Assembly (NCBI GenBank): GCA_049591295.1
Contig: JBAWEQ010000259.1
Location: forward strand, 1-64,000
Reading direction: 5' to 3'
DNA length: 64,000 nt
Source: DTPS01 sp049591295
GTDB lineage: Bacteria; Acidobacteriota; UBA4820; DSQY01
The position numbers and the translations under genes are program-made. Under the pieces are notes generated by a model. The model was not told the DNA's origin, made no database searches, and saw nothing but the letters and a program-made list of their open reading frames with translations. Of the stretch, positions 42,838 to 53,444 are shown piece by piece; position 1 is the first letter of the stretch, and each line of letters starts with the position of its first letter.

Positions 42838-42851
42838 TTGACGCCCGTCAA
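42838..42851. promoter_or_regulatory. FNR-like palindrome upstream of the RND operon
   Basis: TTGACGCCCGTCAA is a perfect inverted repeat with FNR-type 5-4-5 spacing (8 of 10 positions of TTGAT-N4-ATCAA), about 75 bases before the ArsR start. It resembles the site at 30255. Alternatively the longer CTTGACG/CGTCAAG stem is a small hairpin. Confidence 0.35.
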
Positions 42852-42935
42852 GAAGGGAGAGGTGGGATTGGGGACTACGGATTTTCGATTTGGGAGTTGG
42901 GCAGAAGAGGGTTCTTCGCCTCGCTCCTCCGCCCT

Positions 42936-45900
42936 CTACTCTCCACCCTCCATCGTCTTTCGCGTCCCCTGCTCGCTTCCACCCACCATCAGCGGAAGCA
43001 CGACGGTGAAGGTGGAACCGGGCGGCGGATCGTTGTTGACGGCGTGGACGGTGCCGTGATGGGCCTGGACGATCTTTCGAACGATGGCGAGCCCCAGCCC
43101 AGTGCCCCCCTGGCGGCCCGTCTGGAAGGGCTGGAAGAGCCTGGGAAACAGCTCGCCTGCAATGCCCGGGCCCTCGTCGGCGACGGTGACGACGGCGTGC
43201 TCCTCCTCGCACCGGGCGTGGACCATCACCCGCCCCCCGGGCGGCGTGAAGGAGACGGCATTTTCCATCAGGTTCAGAAATACCTGGACGAGCTTGTCGG
43301 AGGAGCCCATGACCGCGAGCGGCCCGGAGGGCAGTTCCAGCGCGCACGGGCATTCCCCTGAGGCGCTCTTGAGCGCCAGCTCGAAGCACTGGCGCAGAAC
43401 CTCTTCCAGGCGCACGGGCACGAAGGCCGCCTCTTCCACGGGTCTGCCGAGGGTGAGCAGGTCGTTCATGAGCGTGTTCAGGCGGCGGGTCTGGTCGAGG
43501 ATGTGGCCGACGTACTCGCCGAACTCTCGGTGGTCTTTGAGCTTGCGCTCCAGCGCCGTGACGATGGTCGTGATAGCGAAGAGGGGGTTGCGCACTTCGT
43601 GGGCCACGCCGCCGGCGATCATCCCCACCGTCTCCAGGTTCTTGGCGCGGGCCAGCGCCTCCTCCAGCTCCTTGCGCTCCGTGATATCGATGCAGGTCCC
43701 CTCGATGAGCGGAGGGCCTCCCGCCTCGTCCTCCACCAGGGCGGCGCTCTCCAGGAGCCAGAGAGGGCGGCCGTCCCTTCGCCGGTAGCGCATTTCGAGG
43801 TTGGTCACGGTCCGCTCGCGCAGCATCTTCTCCCGAAAGGCCGCGAGGTCAGCCGGAGCCGCGTAAAAGGACTCCGCCGGGAGGAGTACGGCCTCGTCGG
43901 GAGACTCGAAACCGAACATCTTGGCGAAGGCCTGGTTGCACTCCGTGAGACCCCCACCCATCCTGCTGCGGTAGATTCCCGCGACGTTCCGTTCGAAGAA
44001 GTGGCGGTAGCGCCGCTCCGATTCCGCGAGCCGCTCCTCGGCCCGCTTGCGTTCGGTGATGTCGTAAGCGGTACAGAGAACGGCCTTCTCGCCGCGCAGG
44101 TCGCAGGCCGCGGCGGTGAAGTCGATCCAGCGAGCCTGTCCCCCCTTCGCCACCACGCGGAACTCGTAGCGCGGCGATGCGCTTCCTCCCCGCCCGCGGA
44201 CCTGAAGGTTTGCCCGCACCATGGGCAGATCTTCGGGGTGGACGATGGAGAGCACGCTTCGGCCCAGCAGCTCCTCCGCTTCGTAGCCCGTGAGGCGGCA
44301 GACCTCGGGGTTGGCATAGACGAACTCTTCGCCGCGGTAGACGAAGATGGCGGCGTGGGCCGACTCGGCGAGCGTCTGGAAGGTGGCCCGGCTCTCCTCC
44401 AGCTCGGCCTCGGCCTTCGCCCGCTTCAGCCGGTCCTCCAGCGCCTCCTCGGCGAAGGCGAGGTCGGAGACGAGGCCCGAGAGCAGCTCCACGAGCTCGG
44501 GAAAGTAGGCCTCGCGCTCGCCCGAGTAGACGGCCAGCACCCCCTCCACCTCGCCGCGCACCACGATGGGGAAGCTCGCCACCGAGCGAAAGCCGTGGCG
44601 CTCCATGATGCTGCTCCACGGCGAGAAGCGCGCCTCGCTCAGAAGGTCCTGGTGGAGCGAGGGGCGCTCCGTCCTCGCGGCGGTCCCCATGGAGCCCTGG
44701 CCGAGGGGGCTCTCGTCCCAGCTGACCTCGATGGTCTGGATCTCCTCCAGCGTCATGCCGTAGGCAGCGGCCGGGGCCAGCCGAAAGGTGCCAGGCTGTT
44801 TGAGGCCGATCCAGGCCATCTTCAGCCCCGCCTCCTGCACGAGCAGGCGGCAGACGGTCTGACGCAGCACCTCGATGCTCCCGGCCCTCACCATGGCCTG
44901 CTGAGCCTGCACCTGCGTGGCCAGCACGCGGGCCAGGAGGGCCTCGCGTGCCTGGGTCCGCTCGCGTTCGGCGAGGGTCCGGCCCAGCTCCAGGAGGCGC
45001 CTGTGCCGCAAGTAGGCGTATAGGAACGCGCCGCCGATGAGGAAGACGGCGAGAAGAAGGAAGGAGCCGACCGCCAGGGCGCGGCGATAGGGGGCCATGG
45101 CCTCCCAGCGCCCCACTTTGACGACGAGCCCCCAACCGGGCCCGGGAAGATATTTCGTGGCAGCCAGCACCTCCGTGCCATCCAGATCGTGGAACAGGCC
45201 GAAGGTCTCCGTGCCCGCAGCGGCCTTGGAGACCGCCAAGGAGGCGGCCGGCTCCGCCACGAGCCGTCCCGCTGCGCCCTCGCGCGAGGGGCTCAACAGG
45301 CGCACCCCCGCCCCCTCCCGCTTCACCAGCAGGCACTCGCCGCTCCCCGTGGGGAAGGGCTGCTTGGCCAAGAAGGGAAACAGCCAGTGCGCAGGGTCCG
45401 ACAGAAGAAGCAGCGCCACTGGGCCGGCGGGCTCTCGCACCACCTGCACCGTTGCCACCAGAGGTCGTCCCGTCTCGTCCAGGAAACGCTGCCGGGGAGC
45501 GGTGTCACTCTCACCAGCCTCCCGTGCGAAGGCAAGCGCCTGCCGGGAGGGCCGCATCCCCGCCCACGTCACCGGGTCTCCGCCGCTTCCCACGAGCGCC
45601 GCTCCCACGTAGTGGTCGTGGCGGACCATGTCCGCGAGGATCTCCCGCAGATGAGCGGCTTCCGCTTCTTGCTCCGGTCCCGCGGAAGCGGTGGCCAGGT
45701 GGCGGACGATGGGAAAGAAGGAGAGCGTCACGGCGTCCTCTTGCCGCTCGTCGAGCCACCGAAGAACCGTAGCCTCGCGGTCCTGCGCCACGGCCGTGAG
45801 CCGCCCCTGCCAGAGGGCGAGAGTCTGAAGGCGTTGCCAGTGGGCGAAGAGAAGGAATAGCACCACCGCCAACGACGCGCCGCCCAAGAGCAGGGCCGCC

Positions 45901-45959
45901 CCTCTCGGTACAGATTCTGGGGGCCGTTCCGTGGCGGGTTGTCCCGACCTTTCCCCCAT
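42936..45959 (-). CDS. Hybrid-sensor histidine kinase with GAF and two PAS domains
   Basis: A 1007-residue membrane kinase. Two membrane helices (about 23-43 and 293-315) bracket a periplasmic sensor. A GAF-like domain follows (about 350-500), then PAS 1 (about 515-630), PAS 2 (about 640-760), the phospho-acceptor segment GGVAHEVRNPL near residue 785 and a HATPase domain with NLMENAVSFTPP, DEGPGIAG and TGLGLAIV. No response regulator gene is adjacent, so it is an orphan. No receiver domain is fused. It is leftward, between the Crp/Fnr gene and the RND regulator. Signal unknown; metal or oxidative cues are possible from context only. Confidence 0.92.
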   Translation of the reverse strand: MGERSGQPATERPPESVPRGAALLLGGASLAVVLFLLFAHWQRLQTLALWQGRLTAVAQDREATVLRWLDERQEDAVTLSFFPIVRHLATASAGPEQEAEAAHLREILADMVRHDHYVGAALVGSGGDPVTWAGMRPSRQALAFAREAGESDTAPRQRFLDETGRPLVATVQVVREPAGPVALLLLSDPAHWLFPFLAKQPFPTGSGECLLVKREGAGVRLLSPSREGAAGRLVAEPAASLAVSKAAAGTETFGLFHDLDGTEVLAATKYLPGPGWGLVVKVGRWEAMAPYRRALAVGSFLLLAVFLIGGAFLYAYLRHRRLLELGRTLAERERTQAREALLARVLATQVQAQQAMVRAGSIEVLRQTVCRLLVQEAGLKMAWIGLKQPGTFRLAPAAAYGMTLEEIQTIEVSWDESPLGQGSMGTAARTERPSLHQDLLSEARFSPWSSIMERHGFRSVASFPIVVRGEVEGVLAVYSGEREAYFPELVELLSGLVSDLAFAEEALEDRLKRAKAEAELEESRATFQTLAESAHAAIFVYRGEEFVYANPEVCRLTGYEAEELLGRSVLSIVHPEDLPMVRANLQVRGRGGSASPRYEFRVVAKGGQARWIDFTAAACDLRGEKAVLCTAYDITERKRAEERLAESERRYRHFFERNVAGIYRSRMGGGLTECNQAFAKMFGFESPDEAVLLPAESFYAAPADLAAFREKMLRERTVTNLEMRYRRRDGRPLWLLESAALVEDEAGGPPLIEGTCIDITERKELEEALARAKNLETVGMIAGGVAHEVRNPLFAITTIVTALERKLKDHREFGEYVGHILDQTRRLNTLMNDLLTLGRPVEEAAFVPVRLEEVLRQCFELALKSASGECPCALELPSGPLAVMGSSDKLVQVFLNLMENAVSFTPPGGRVMVHARCEEEHAVVTVADEGPGIAGELFPRLFQPFQTGRQGGTGLGLAIVRKIVQAHHGTVHAVNNDPPPGSTFTVVLPLMVGGSEQGTRKTMEGGE

Positions 45960-46227
45960 CGCCCCCTCGCCTGGAAAGTTTGCCCATCAGGGTCTATCGA
46001 GACTTTCTGCCGGCTCCCTGGGGTCCATCCGGTTGTGCGGCTATCGTAACACCAATGGCCTCTGCCCACTCAAGGCGGGGCCTTGGCCCCAAATCCCGCG
46101 ATGCCATTTCGCCCGTGGGAGCGCCGCCCCGGCGCGACAGGCCGTTTACGAGGCGCCGGTCATGGTTCTGAGGGCGGCACGACTCTGCCTACTAGCCTTA
46201 CTCCCCTTGTCCCCCGTCCCCTGTCCC

Positions 46228-46920
46228 CTATTCCCCCGCTATTCGCCTCAGCTCTTCCACGTCCAGCAGGCGGAAACAGCCCCTGCCTTCTCGTTCGATG
46301 AGGCCCTCCCGCCGAAGTCTGGCGAGGGCGCGGGAGAGGTTTTCCGGAGCCAGGTGGAGCGTGCGTGCGAACTCTTCCTGCGTGAAGGGGAGCCGGGCGT
46401 AGGCGACTCCGATGCCGGAGGCCGTGCTTTCAACGAGGGCGAGCAGTCCCCGCGCCGTCCGATCGAGAGCTCCCTGTTGCCCCACGAGGCTGAGCTGGTC
46501 CAGACAGCCCCGCAGCCGGCCGGCGAGGTAGGCCATGAGGTGGGTGCAGAAGGTGGGGTTCTCGTGGATGAAGCCCAGGAAGGCCGCCCGGTCGAGTTCC
46601 TGAATCGCCGATGGCTCGAGAGCCTCCACGGAGAGCGGCCTGGGGCCGCCATCCAAGAGCGGAAGGAAACCGAAGAACTCCCTGGGCTTGATCACGAAGA
46701 CCGTGATCTCACGGCCGTCGGGCAGGCGCCGGAAGGCCTTCAGGCGCCCGTCGGCCACGACGAAGAAGGAACCCCCGGTCTCTCCCTCCAGGAAGACGAC
46801 GGCTCCTTTATCCAGTCGCCTGGGCCTGAAGAGGGCAGCCAGGCTCCGCGACCCTTCCGGCCCTAGATGGGCGAAGGGCGTCTGTGCGATCAATTCCAAC
46901 AACGGTACTTCGGGCGTCAT
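46228..46920 (-). CDS. Crp/Fnr-family transcription regulator
   Basis: A 230-residue regulator from the ATG at 46920 with GGAGGAGAGAGG upstream (a GTG at 46938 is an alternative). The cyclic-nucleotide-binding-type beta-roll covers about 15-130 (FLEGETGGSFFVVADGRLKAFR) and the HTH_Crp domain the C-terminus (TQEEFARTLHLAPENLSRALARLRREGLI). The N-terminal Fe-S cysteines of FNR are absent, so oxygen sensing by a cluster is unlikely. The 268 bases between it and the kinase gene hold no further gene. Confidence 0.92.
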   Translation of the reverse strand: MTPEVPLLELIAQTPFAHLGPEGSRSLAALFRPRRLDKGAVVFLEGETGGSFFVVADGRLKAFRRLPDGREITVFVIKPREFFGFLPLLDGGPRPLSVEALEPSAIQELDRAAFLGFIHENPTFCTHLMAYLAGRLRGCLDQLSLVGQQGALDRTARGLLALVESTASGIGVAYARLPFTQEEFARTLHLAPENLSRALARLRREGLIEREGRGCFRLLDVEELRRIAGE

Positions 46921-47050
46921 CTCGCCTCTCTCCTCCACCCGGCTCCTTTCCCTTTGGCATATCTCCCAATCCCGCGGCGCGTCGGGAGCCTCCTCCCGGC
47001 CCGCGCGCGACCTCCCGCCTCGCTCCGGATTGGCAGGGAGCCGTCCGGCT

Positions 47051-47878
47051 TCACGTCCCCTTCACGGCCCTGACCTTCACGCTCACCACCGATTCGGCGG
47101 CCGTGGCCACGTCCTCGGCGGGCAGTCCCTCGGCCAGCGCGGCCAGCTCCGAGGTGTCGGGATTGCTGGAACCGATGGAGTAGGGAGCCTCGCCCACCAG
47201 CTCGACCTCGCTGAAGCCGGCCTCGGCCATGGCTCGGAGGTACTCCTCCTTGAGCATGGCTCCCGAAATGCAGCCGGCGTAGGCTTCGACGGATCCTCGG
47301 ACGCTCTCGGGTAGTGGCCGCAAGAGCACGAGATCGGACACCATGAGCCGGCCGCCCGCCTTGAGGACCCGCAAGGCCTCGCGGAAGACTTGCGGCTTGT
47401 CGGTGGAGAGGTTGATGACGCAGTTGGAGATGATCATGTCGGCGGAGGCGTCCGCCACGGGCAGGTGCTCGATCTCGCCCAGGCGGAACTCCACGTTGGC
47501 AAGGCCGGCCTTCGAGGCGTTGGCTCGGGCCCGCTCGATCATCTCCGGAGTCATGTCCACTCCGATGACGCGCCCTGCCGTCCCCACGCGGTGCGCGGCG
47601 AGGAAGCAGTCGAAGCCCGCTCCAGAACCCAGGTCCACTACCGTTTCGCCCTCCCTGAGGTCCGACAGGGCCAGGGGGTTCCCGCAGCCCAGGCCCAGAT
47701 TGGCGCCCTCCGGCACCGCACTCAGGTCTTCCCGGCTGTAGCCGATGGCCTCGCCCACTGCGCTGGCGGAACCGGGACCGCAACAGCCCGGCGCGGCTGG
47801 GCCGCAGCACGGCGAGCCACCCCTGGCCACATCAGCGTAGTGCTCTCGAACCGACCTCTTGATCGAATCATCGTTCAT
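47051..47878 (-). CDS. arsM: Arsenite S-adenosylmethionine methyltransferase
   Basis: Methylates As(III) to mono-, di- and trimethyl species. The 275-residue product has the SAM-binding VVDLGSGAGFDCF (motif I near 80-92) and the ArsM cysteines Cys65, Cys153 (ISNCVINL) and Cys203 (YAGCISGA). A Cys-rich N-terminus (SPCCGP, GCCGPG) is also typical of this group. It follows arsC by 149 bases in the arsenic operon and has a GGGAGTCC site. Confidence 0.95.
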   Translation of the reverse strand: MNDDSIKRSVREHYADVARGGSPCCGPAAPGCCGPGSASAVGEAIGYSREDLSAVPEGANLGLGCGNPLALSDLREGETVVDLGSGAGFDCFLAAHRVGTAGRVIGVDMTPEMIERARANASKAGLANVEFRLGEIEHLPVADASADMIISNCVINLSTDKPQVFREALRVLKAGGRLMVSDLVLLRPLPESVRGSVEAYAGCISGAMLKEEYLRAMAEAGFSEVELVGEAPYSIGSSNPDTSELAALAEGLPAEDVATAAESVVSVKVRAVKGT

Positions 47879-48027
47879 GCCGGACTCCCTTCACGATCTC
47901 TCAGTGCACTCCAACCTGTTCAAGGAGGAGACGGAGAGAGGAGAAAATGGTTCTCCGCCGCCTCGCCCTTCCGCCGCTCCCTTGTTGCGATTCTCCTCCC
48001 TCATTCCCCACGGTGCGGCCTCTTTCG

Positions 48028-48452
48028 TCACAGCGCCAGCTCGCGCCGCACGAGGGGCACGACCTTCTCGCGGATCAGGTCGCGCACGCGCCGGAATTCC
48101 GTGAGCGCCGCTTCTCCCTGGGTGCCGAAGGGAGCCGGATCGGGGATGGATGCGTGGACCTGCCGGGCCGCCCCCGGAAAGGCCGGGCACGCCTCATGGG
48201 CGGCATCGCAGACGGTGGCCACCAGATCGAAGGACTGTTCCCAGTATTCCGAGACCGATTTGCTGCGGTGGCCGCAGAGGTCCACACCCGCCTCGGCCAT
48301 GACCGCCACGGCGAGGGGGTGGACCGCGGTGGGTTTTGTGCCCGCGGAAAACACCTCGACGAAATCTCCCAGATCGTGGCGCACCCAACCTTCAGCCATT
48401 TGAGACCGGCAGGAGTTGCCGGTGCACAGGATCAACACGCGCCTTTTCCCGC

Positions 48453-48456
<4 letters not shown>
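48028..48456 (-). CDS. arsC: Arsenate reductase, thioredoxin-coupled (LMW-PTP fold)
   Basis: Reduces arsenate to arsenite. The 142-residue product has the phosphatase loop LCTGNSCRSQMAE (Cys11, Arg17) and the relay cysteines Cys83 and Cys90 (CDAAHEACPAFPG), matching Staphylococcus pI258 ArsC. The ATG overlaps the acr3 stop by 4 bases. Thioredoxin is the likely reductant. Confidence 0.95.
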
Positions 48457-49513
<1,057 letters not shown>

Positions 49514-49517
<4 letters not shown>

Positions 49518-49924
49518 GGCCGGCCTCCAGCCGAGACGACGCCCGCCTTGCTCCGTGGACTGGATTCGTCGGAGCATCTTGCCGGCCGATCCTTCGCCTT
49601 CTCCCGCCCGGCCTGTTTGAGGTCCCGCCCGGCTTCCGGATCCTTGACCAGCGCCTTCTCGATGAGCCTCAGCAGCCGCCTCCGCGCGGGATCCTTCTTG
49701 ATCCCCCTGGCGATCTCGTAGAAGACCCACTTGCCCCGCTTCTCGTCCTCGATGAGGCACGCGTTCTTGAGCACCGACAGGTGCTTGCTGATAGTGGGCT
49801 GGGTGAGATCTAGAACCGCCACGATCTGGCAGACGCATAGCGGGCCTTCGGCCAGCATATGGAGGATCCGAAGCCTGCTGCGATCCCCGGCCGCCTTTAG
49901 CGTGCTTTCCAGTTCCCTGTACAT
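49514..49924 (-). CDS. arsR: ArsR arsenical resistance repressor
   Basis: A 136-residue ArsR/SmtB repressor with the classical metalloid-binding pair Cys30-x-Cys32 (PLCVCQI) and recognition helix QPTISKHLSVLKNACLI. A charged C-terminal extension of about 40 residues is unusual. GAGGAGGACCA precedes the ATG. It controls the arsenic operon through the operator just upstream. Confidence 0.95.
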
Positions 49925-49943
49925 TGGTCCTCCTCATATCGTC

Positions 49944-49955
49944 ATATTGGAATAT
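49944..49955 (-). promoter_or_regulatory. Candidate ArsR operator of the arsenic operon
   Basis: ATATT-GG-AATAT is an inverted repeat 20 bases upstream of arsR, in a short AT-rich island in GC-rich DNA. A possible -35 (TTGCAC on the minus strand, 49960-49965) precedes it. Position and symmetry fit an ArsR site. Confidence 0.5.
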
Positions 49956-50096
49956 AACGGTGCAAACGGAGGAAGGCAAGTGATGATTTTGCCAGAGGAC
50001 CCGCTATGCGCTCCGGGCGAGGCCATCCCCCACTCGGGCACAGCCCGCATCACGGCCTGCGGGTCGTCGCGGAGGGGAAGACTCTGGAAATACCCC

Positions 50097-50798
50097 CTAG
50101 GTTCGCCAGCCGCAGCCGAAGGCGATGGGAAGCCGGACGCGTGATGGCCCGCCCATCTCCATGGCCTTCCGCAGAAGGGTCCCCTCCTCGCTGCCCAGCG
50201 TTCCCGTGGAGACGAGGAACTCGATCTCCCAGTCGGTCTCCTGTGGATCCTCTGTGGATACCCACTCCCCTGGTGTTTCGCACAGGTCCGGCCTGAATGC
50301 CGCTTGCCAAAGCCAGCCAGCCAGCCGGCTTCCCGCGTCGGGGTGCCCCCCGGCTCTTCGGACGGCGGCCCTCAGGGCCGCGCCCAGTCCGGCGTCCGGC
50401 TCATCCTCGCGGCGAGTGAGATCGGGCTCGGAAAGGATCATCGCCACGCCGCCCGGCGCGAGCACGCGGTGGGCCTCCCTCAGGCAGGCGACTGGATCAT
50501 TCAACCAGAGGAGCACGAAGTGGAAGGCCACCGCGTCGAAGGACCCGTCGGCGAAGGGCAGGGCCGCCGCCGTGCCCGCGACCGGGATGACTCCGGCCGC
50601 CCCGTGAATGGCCGGTTCCAGGTCCAGCGCCCATACCTTCCGGCCCATGCGGGAGGCCATCTCCGCCGCGACCTCTCCGCCTCCGGCTCCCACATCGAGG
50701 ACTCGGCGCCGCAAGGAGAGCCGGGCCTTCCGGTAGACGGCCAGGCGAATGGGGCGGGTCCGAGCGAACTGATACGGCGACGGCCTGAGCGTATTCAA
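50097..50798 (-). CDS. Class I SAM-dependent methyltransferase
   Basis: A 233-residue Rossmann-fold methyltransferase (UbiE/Methyltransf_11 type) with motif I VLDVGAGGGEVAAEMA, an acidic loop end ALDLEP and motif IV/V AFHFVLLWLNDP and VLAPGGVAMI. The start is TTG at 50798 behind GGGGAGGGAAG. Substrate unknown. It follows uppP on the same strand by 33 bases. Confidence 0.85.
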   Translation of the reverse strand: MNTLRPSPYQFARTRPIRLAVYRKARLSLRRRVLDVGAGGGEVAAEMASRMGRKVWALDLEPAIHGAAGVIPVAGTAAALPFADGSFDAVAFHFVLLWLNDPVACLREAHRVLAPGGVAMILSEPDLTRREDEPDAGLGAALRAAVRRAGGHPDAGSRLAGWLWQAAFRPDLCETPGEWVSTEDPQETDWEIEFLVSTGTLGSEEGTLLRKAMEMGGPSRVRLPIAFGCGWRT

Positions 50799-50831
50799 CT
50801 TCCCTCCCCGGGCCGCTACCTGGCTCGCCCC

Positions 50832-51629
50832 CTATCGGAAGAAGTAGAGTCCGAAGGCCGCCGCCACGACGAAGCGGTAGTAGGCGAAGGGGGTGAGCTT
50901 CACCCGCACCAGGAGGCGCAGGAACCAGACCACGGCCAGCCACCCGACGACGAAGGAGACCAGGAAGCCCACCGCGAACATCCCGACGTCCGAGGAGGGC
51001 AGGCTCGAGGCGCTCTTGAAGAGGTCGAGGCCCGTGGCGGCCACCATGACGGGCACGGCAAGCATGAAGGAGAAGTCCGCCGCGGCGCGCAACCCGAGGC
51101 CGAGCAGGAGGGCCCCCGCGATGGTGGCGCCCGAGCGCGAGAAGCCCGGCCAGAGGGCGAGGCACTGGAAGCAGCCGATGCCGAGGGCCTGGAGGTAGGT
51201 GACGGAATCCGCCGTGGGGGCGGAGACCGGCCGCGGGAACCGTTCCACGAGAATCATCCAGATCCCCCCTCCCACGAGGCCTATGAGGACCGTGGTGGGT
51301 GTGAATAGGTAGGCCTTGATGGCGTGGAAGCCCAGCAACCCGACCACCGAGGCGGGAATCATGCCGAGGGCCATGTGCCAGACGTTGAGCCCCCCCTGGT
51401 CCCGCTTGAAGTGCCAGCGCCAAAGGATCTGCCAGAGGTGTCGCCGGTAGAGCCAGGCCACCGCCAGGATGGCGCCGAGCTGGATGAAGATCTCGAAACT
51501 CTTGGAGGCCTCGCCGGTGAAGCCCAGAAGGCTACCGGTGAGGATCAGGTGGCCAGTGGACGAGACGGGGATGAACTCCGTGAGTCCCTCCACGATGCCC
51601 TGGATGATCGCGATGAGATAGGGATTCAT
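50832..51629 (-). CDS. uppP: Undecaprenyl-diphosphate phosphatase
   Basis: Recycles the C55 lipid carrier for peptidoglycan synthesis and confers bacitracin tolerance. The 265-residue membrane protein has the motifs QGIVEGLTEFIPVSSTGHLIL (residues 9-29) and PGFSRSGATIAGALL, with about eight helices. GGAGGCAGGTCCC precedes the ATG. Confidence 0.96.
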   Translation of the reverse strand: MNPYLIAIIQGIVEGLTEFIPVSSTGHLILTGSLLGFTGEASKSFEIFIQLGAILAVAWLYRRHLWQILWRWHFKRDQGGLNVWHMALGMIPASVVGLLGFHAIKAYLFTPTTVLIGLVGGGIWMILVERFPRPVSAPTADSVTYLQALGIGCFQCLALWPGFSRSGATIAGALLLGLGLRAAADFSFMLAVPVMVAATGLDLFKSASSLPSSDVGMFAVGFLVSFVVGWLAVVWFLRLLVRVKLTPFAYYRFVVAAAFGLYFFR

Positions 51630-51758
51630 GGGACCTGCCTCCCTCCGTGCACCCCGCGCCGACGTCGGAGGCCAACTCGGCGCCCCTGGCCGGGAACAGG
51701 CTACTTTATCCCGCGGCCCCTGGCTTGAAAAGGTGGCGCCCCGCCGGCCATCTCGGCC

Positions 51759-53444
51759 TCAGGGCCTCGGTACGGCCTTGGCCATCCAACGCTTCACCGA
51801 GCGGTAGAGGCCGGGAGGGAAAGCCCCATTCATGAGCGGCGGCCAGCCTACCGCGCCGCCGGGCCCCATCACGACGGGCCCGCCCGCTTCGCCCAGCGGA
51901 AAGGGGGCGTAGATCAGATCCGCCGATCCCAAAGCGAACTCCGTGGTCATCAGGAGGCGCAGGACCATGGGGTTGAGCCGCACCTGCGCCTGGTTCGGCA
52001 GGAACTCCGCCAGCAGGCGAGGCGCCAGCGGAACCCAATCGGCGGGTTCGAGCGCCGGCGGAAGGACCCGGTCCGTCTTACCCAGCGCTATCTCCAGGAC
52101 GAGCCGGGCCTCCTCCGCCTCCGCGGCCGGGGCGGCCAGGCCCGCAGCCGCCGAGAGCGACCAGCCGCCGTATCCCTGATACGCCAGCGTGTCGAAGGCG
52201 GGTACGCAGAAGGCGCCTGACAGGCCGGCAGGAGCCGCTCCCTCCCCGAGCACGGCATCCAGCAACTGGAAGGGCGTCGAGTACCGCTTGCCGTCCAGCG
52301 TGAAGGTGCCCTCGATCCGCCAGAAGGGGAGCCAGGCACGGCCCCCTTCGCCGGGCGCGTCGCCGAACCAGCCCTGTCCGACGGTGCGATAGGGAATCAC
52401 CTGGAGCCCGCCGGGCGCCGCCCGCAGCATCCGCCCGCAGTTGCCGCATAGCTGATGCTCCGTACCTCCCTGCGGGCTTACGTCCCATCCGCACTCAGGG
52501 CAGCGGAAGGCCACCACGTGGATCGCGGGCGGCCGGACGTCATCGGGGCCCATCACCGGCCAGTCCTTCGCTGCAGCGCGCTCCACCTCCTCCGCTTTGG
52601 GGTAACCCGCCAGCGTGCGGAATTGACCGTCCAGGAGGAACCAGCCCAATCCCTCCGGCGTGCTCGCCTGCACGTAGTAGTAGGGCCGGTAGACCCACCA
52701 TGCATGAGAAGCGAACACTTCGGAGTCAAAGAAGATGGGCGCAAGATCGGGTTCCAGGAGCCTGCCCTGCCGCAGCCAGCGTTTCGCGACGCGGCCGGGG
52801 TCCGCGTCGGCCGCCTGGGGCCGCATGAAGCGATGCTTCGCCAGGTCCTCGCCGGACAGGGGACGGAAGCGGAGGTGGGAGACCCACAGACCGGCATCCC
52901 TGAAATTCCAATCGCTTCCGTAGGCGGGCAACAGATCATCGGCCACGTAAAAGAGGGATTGGAAGGCCTTCCGATCCGCCGGCGGCACGCGACCCAGAAC
53001 GTGAAAGCCCAGGGACACCGACACCATGAGGTAGGGCGCGTAGATCCTGGTGTAGCCCCTGAGGGCGAACAGGCCCCGGCGCTTCGCCTTGATCTCGGCC
53101 AGGGCTGGAAGGTTTGCCTCCTGCATGTCCGTCAGGAGCGAGGGGGCATCGTTGCGCCGCGACTGTTGTTGGGCGATCCCAGCCAGGCGCGCCTGCTCCC
53201 GGACGGCGTCGTAGGTCTGGAGCACGTCGAGCAAGTCGTCCCGGGATCGGATGCGGTCCTCGGCCAGAAGGAAGCGCCTCTCTCCCTCCGGTTCCGGCCA
53301 GAGGAGGCGCGAGTCGCAGTAGGAGCAGACGTTCAGCCGCTGCAGAAGCCCCCAGCGGTTCTCTCCCCCGCAGTTGGGACAGGCCGCCCAGACCTCGTGA
53401 TCGAGCGCCCCTGATCCCTCTCCCCGTCCCGCCTCCTCCGCCAT
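51759..53444 (-). CDS. Large protein of unknown function with two zinc ribbons
   Basis: A 561-residue protein that I do not recognise. The start at 53444 follows GGAGGGAGC. A CPNCGG...CSYC ribbon lies near residues 23-43 and a second ribbon CPECG...CGNCG near 325-350, with no signal peptide or membrane segments. Regions between resemble repeated beta-rich modules (KRYSTPFQLLDAVLGEG). Neighbours are uppP downstream and a repeat-filled gap upstream. The other zinc-ribbon protein at 58038 and the radical SAM locus lie close by, but no link is shown. Confidence 0.55.
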   Translation of the reverse strand: MAEEAGRGEGSGALDHEVWAACPNCGGENRWGLLQRLNVCSYCDSRLLWPEPEGERRFLLAEDRIRSRDDLLDVLQTYDAVREQARLAGIAQQQSRRNDAPSLLTDMQEANLPALAEIKAKRRGLFALRGYTRIYAPYLMVSVSLGFHVLGRVPPADRKAFQSLFYVADDLLPAYGSDWNFRDAGLWVSHLRFRPLSGEDLAKHRFMRPQAADADPGRVAKRWLRQGRLLEPDLAPIFFDSEVFASHAWWVYRPYYYVQASTPEGLGWFLLDGQFRTLAGYPKAEEVERAAAKDWPVMGPDDVRPPAIHVVAFRCPECGWDVSPQGGTEHQLCGNCGRMLRAAPGGLQVIPYRTVGQGWFGDAPGEGGRAWLPFWRIEGTFTLDGKRYSTPFQLLDAVLGEGAAPAGLSGAFCVPAFDTLAYQGYGGWSLSAAAGLAAPAAEAEEARLVLEIALGKTDRVLPPALEPADWVPLAPRLLAEFLPNQAQVRLNPMVLRLLMTTEFALGSADLIYAPFPLGEAGGPVVMGPGGAVGWPPLMNGAFPPGLYRSVKRWMAKAVPRP

